A stretch of DNA of 64,000 bases. Origin: Pseudorhodoferax sp. Leaf265. Its GTDB lineage: Bacteria > Pseudomonadota > Gammaproteobacteria > Burkholderiales > Burkholderiaceae_C. Shown piece after piece: positions 62,755-64,000 of the stretch. The number at the start of each line of letters is the position of its first letter. Position 1 is the stretch's first letter. The position numbers were made by a program, and so were the translations under genes. The stretch lies in assembly GCF_001422365.1 (NCBI RefSeq), contig NZ_LMMT01000023.1:62001-126000 (forward strand), given 5' to 3'. Below the pieces are notes generated by a model. The model did not search any database. It was not told the origin of the DNA and worked only from the letters and a program-made list of their open reading frames with translations.

Positions 62755-63030
62755 ATGTCGACAGAAGCGTACTTTCATGGCGATTCCGGCACGGTCCGGT
62801 TCTGGGTGCAGCTGGACCAGGCGCCGATTGGCGCCATGGTGAGGAAGGAAACACTGCACTACCGCTACCGCCCGCTGGCGGTGAACGACGATCCCCTCGA
62901 GACCTACCGTGACAACGCTGCAGAGATCGACAGCGCCGTGCGCCGCCGCGTGGCCGCAGGCTCGGCAGAGCCCATCCTGCTGCGCGATGCAGACATCGCG
63001 CCGCGGCCAGGCGCCGGCACCGGGCGTTAG
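62755..63030 (+). CDS. DUF1488-like hypothetical protein
   Basis: A 91-residue protein. The stretch GTVRFWVQLDQAPIGAMV followed by ETLHYRY, then NAAEIDSAVRRRVAAG and ILLRDADI, resembles the small DUF1488 family of unknown function. GAAGGGAAGAAG before the start gives a good ribosome site. The gene is directly preceded by the 25-base triple repeat, which may affect its expression. No function is known for the family. Confidence 0.65.
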   Translation: MSTEAYFHGDSGTVRFWVQLDQAPIGAMVRKETLHYRYRPLAVNDDPLETYRDNAAEIDSAVRRRVAAGSAEPILLRDADIAPRPGAGTGR

Positions 63031-63698
63031 CGCGGCAGGCCGTGCGACAGCATGCCATCCAGCAGCAGTTCGCGGTCAGGTCACTCCCGCGCGGCTCGGC
63101 ATGCCTGCCTGTTCATGTGGGGTTGCCCTTGGTCGCGTAGCGCCGATGGTCGTTGGAGCCCGGCCGCACGGCCGGTTCGGCGGCTGGAATGTAGGGCAGC
63201 CGCATCGCGCTGTTGACGTGGGTTCTTGGCAGCACCGTGGCGGGCCGCGCTGGCCCCAGCGGCATGTCGGCCTTCAGTCGTGTAGATGTCATCGTCGTTC
63301 CAGTGAGTCCGGTGCAGGCCTGTTCGACCCACCGGAACATCGTGCACTTCCGCGCCTGGCGCCAGGCGTGCGGTACCCGACCGACCCGACGTCGGACGGC
63401 GCGCCGTCTGCGCCGGCATGCGGCGACAGTGGGCGTTCGATGCACTCCGCGCTCATCGCTGGCATCCGTGCCGCCGGCCATGCGCTTTGCCATTGCATTC
63501 CGACAGGCTGCGCCACAGATCGGGAACAGACGGGTGGCGCTTCGGCAGCGGTGCAGCACGCGCCGCCTCTGCTTTCCGTGTTCCAGGCCCGGCTCGCAAT
63601 CCCGGCCAGGCCGTCGCGCGACGGTTGGCAACACCGTCCAGGCGCAGAACTGCGCATGCTGCATGTCCCCCCAACCAGATGTGATGAGGAGCGCTCTC
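63031..63698. other. long intergenic stretch without a clear gene
   Basis: I see no gene here with good support. One short minus-strand frame (63113-63292) is listed separately at low confidence. No tRNA or repeat array was found. The right end should contain the leader of the CheB-type gene. Confidence 0.4.
63113..63292 (-). CDS. possible small basic protein
   Basis: A 59-residue frame starting MTSTRLKADMPLGPARPA, rich in Pro, Arg and Ala, ending SNDHRRYATKGNPT. It reads more like a protein than the other frames nearby, with normal amino-acid spread and few rare residues. There is no strong ribosome site, and the family is unknown. It may be spurious. Confidence 0.3.
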   Translation of the reverse strand: MTSTRLKADMPLGPARPATVLPRTHVNSAMRLPYIPAAEPAVRPGSNDHRRYATKGNPT

Positions 63699-64000
63699 TT
63701 GGATGGCACTGAGTTCCTGTCCGATGACGCCGACGACGCACCGGAGCGGCTGCTGACCTACGTGGCCGTCGGGGCGTCGGCAGGTGGCCTGGAGGCGCTC
63801 CGGCAGCTCTTCGCCGCTGCCGTGGCCGATCCGCAGCTGGCCTATGTCGTGATCACCCACCTGTCGATCGACCATGTCAGCCATCTGGCCGATCTGCTGG
63901 GCCGTGCGGGATCCCTGCCGACCGCCGATGCGGTGGGTGGCGAACGTCTGCAGGGCGGTCGCGTCTATGTGATGCCGCCGGGCAGGATCATGGGCCTGCA
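63699..64000 (+). CDS. CheB-type chemotaxis methylesterase domain protein, partial
   Basis: Only the first 100 or so residues lie in the window; the frame runs off the right edge. TYVAVGASAGGLEALRQLF carries the CheB nucleophile-type serine motif (GASAGG), and VVITHLSIDHVSHLADLL plus the YVMPPGRIMGL end match the CheB fold, with the usual histidine in ITHLS. There is no receiver domain in front, so this is more like the CheB/CheR/PAS fusion kinases than classical CheB. TTG 63699 has AGGAG seven bases upstream and is the preferred start; ATG 63684 in the same frame has no ribosome site. Confidence 0.82.
   Translation, partial: MDGTEFLSDDADDAPERLLTYVAVGASAGGLEALRQLFAAAVADPQLAYVVITHLSIDHVSHLADLLGRAGSLPTADAVGGERLQGGRVYVMPPGRIMGL

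Overview
The window is high-GC DNA with almost no TTA, CTA or TCA codons in its flanks. Its gene content points to a betaproteobacterium of the Burkholderiales, most likely Comamonadaceae: many TctC/Bug binding proteins, a MaoC-Pta fusion next to acetate kinase, an NdvB-type cyclic glucan synthase and a Sia-like signalling set. The genus cannot be fixed from sequence alone.

Left flank (1-6777): the tail of a YhhJ-like ABC-2 permease, a CPA1 Na+/H+ antiporter, an operon of MaoC-Pta fusion, acetate kinase and universal stress protein, and a cardiolipin-synthase-like phospholipase D lipoprotein. Middle (about 6778-33848): DNA of visibly lower GC that lies between two convergent GC-rich genes and looks like a genomic island. 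It carries a catabolic cluster for an unidentified acid in three units. Unit A (8327-18685, IclR upstream) holds an enoyl-CoA hydratase/isomerase, an NDP-forming acyl-CoA synthetase, a FadB-like bifunctional enzyme, a thiolase, an alpha/beta hydrolase and an MmgE/PrpD protein. Unit B (19842-25375) holds a hydrolase with a replaced nucleophile, three TctC proteins, an SDR and a small EthD-like protein. Unit C (26401-31011, divergent from a LysR gene) holds an SDR, a CMD-family protein, a two-subunit CoA-transferase and a 2-pyrone-4,6-dicarboxylate-lactonase-like amidohydrolase. Six orphan TctC proteins are spread through it with no TctA or TctB. Two near-identical TTCCA-N5-TGGAA palindromes tie units A and B together. 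The right end of the island has a compact tyrosine recombinase, a DUF4118 sensor kinase and short degenerate repeats.

Right flank (33849-64000): a type II NADH dehydrogenase; a c-di-GMP module on the minus strand (CBS-PP2C phosphatase, SiaB kinase, SiaC, diguanylate cyclase, EAL phosphodiesterase); an OmpA-domain protein with its own terminator; and a six-gene minus-strand operon (COG4091/SAF dehydrogenase, TctC, TctB, TctA, OtnK, OtnC) divergent from a GntR regulator, probably for uptake and breakdown of a four-carbon sugar acid. After these come a LOV-domain hybrid kinase (blue-light sensor) and a PAS-GAF hybrid kinase, a giant cyclic beta-1,2-glucan synthase, several small uncharacterised genes, a triple 25-bp tandem repeat, and the start of a CheB-type gene cut by the window end.

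The best candidates for something undescribed are the island catabolic pathway with its putative IclR regulon, the tetronate-type operon that has a COG4091 dehydrogenase in place of the usual LtnD/OtnI steps, and the soluble CBS-PP2C version of the Sia switch coupled to an EAL protein.
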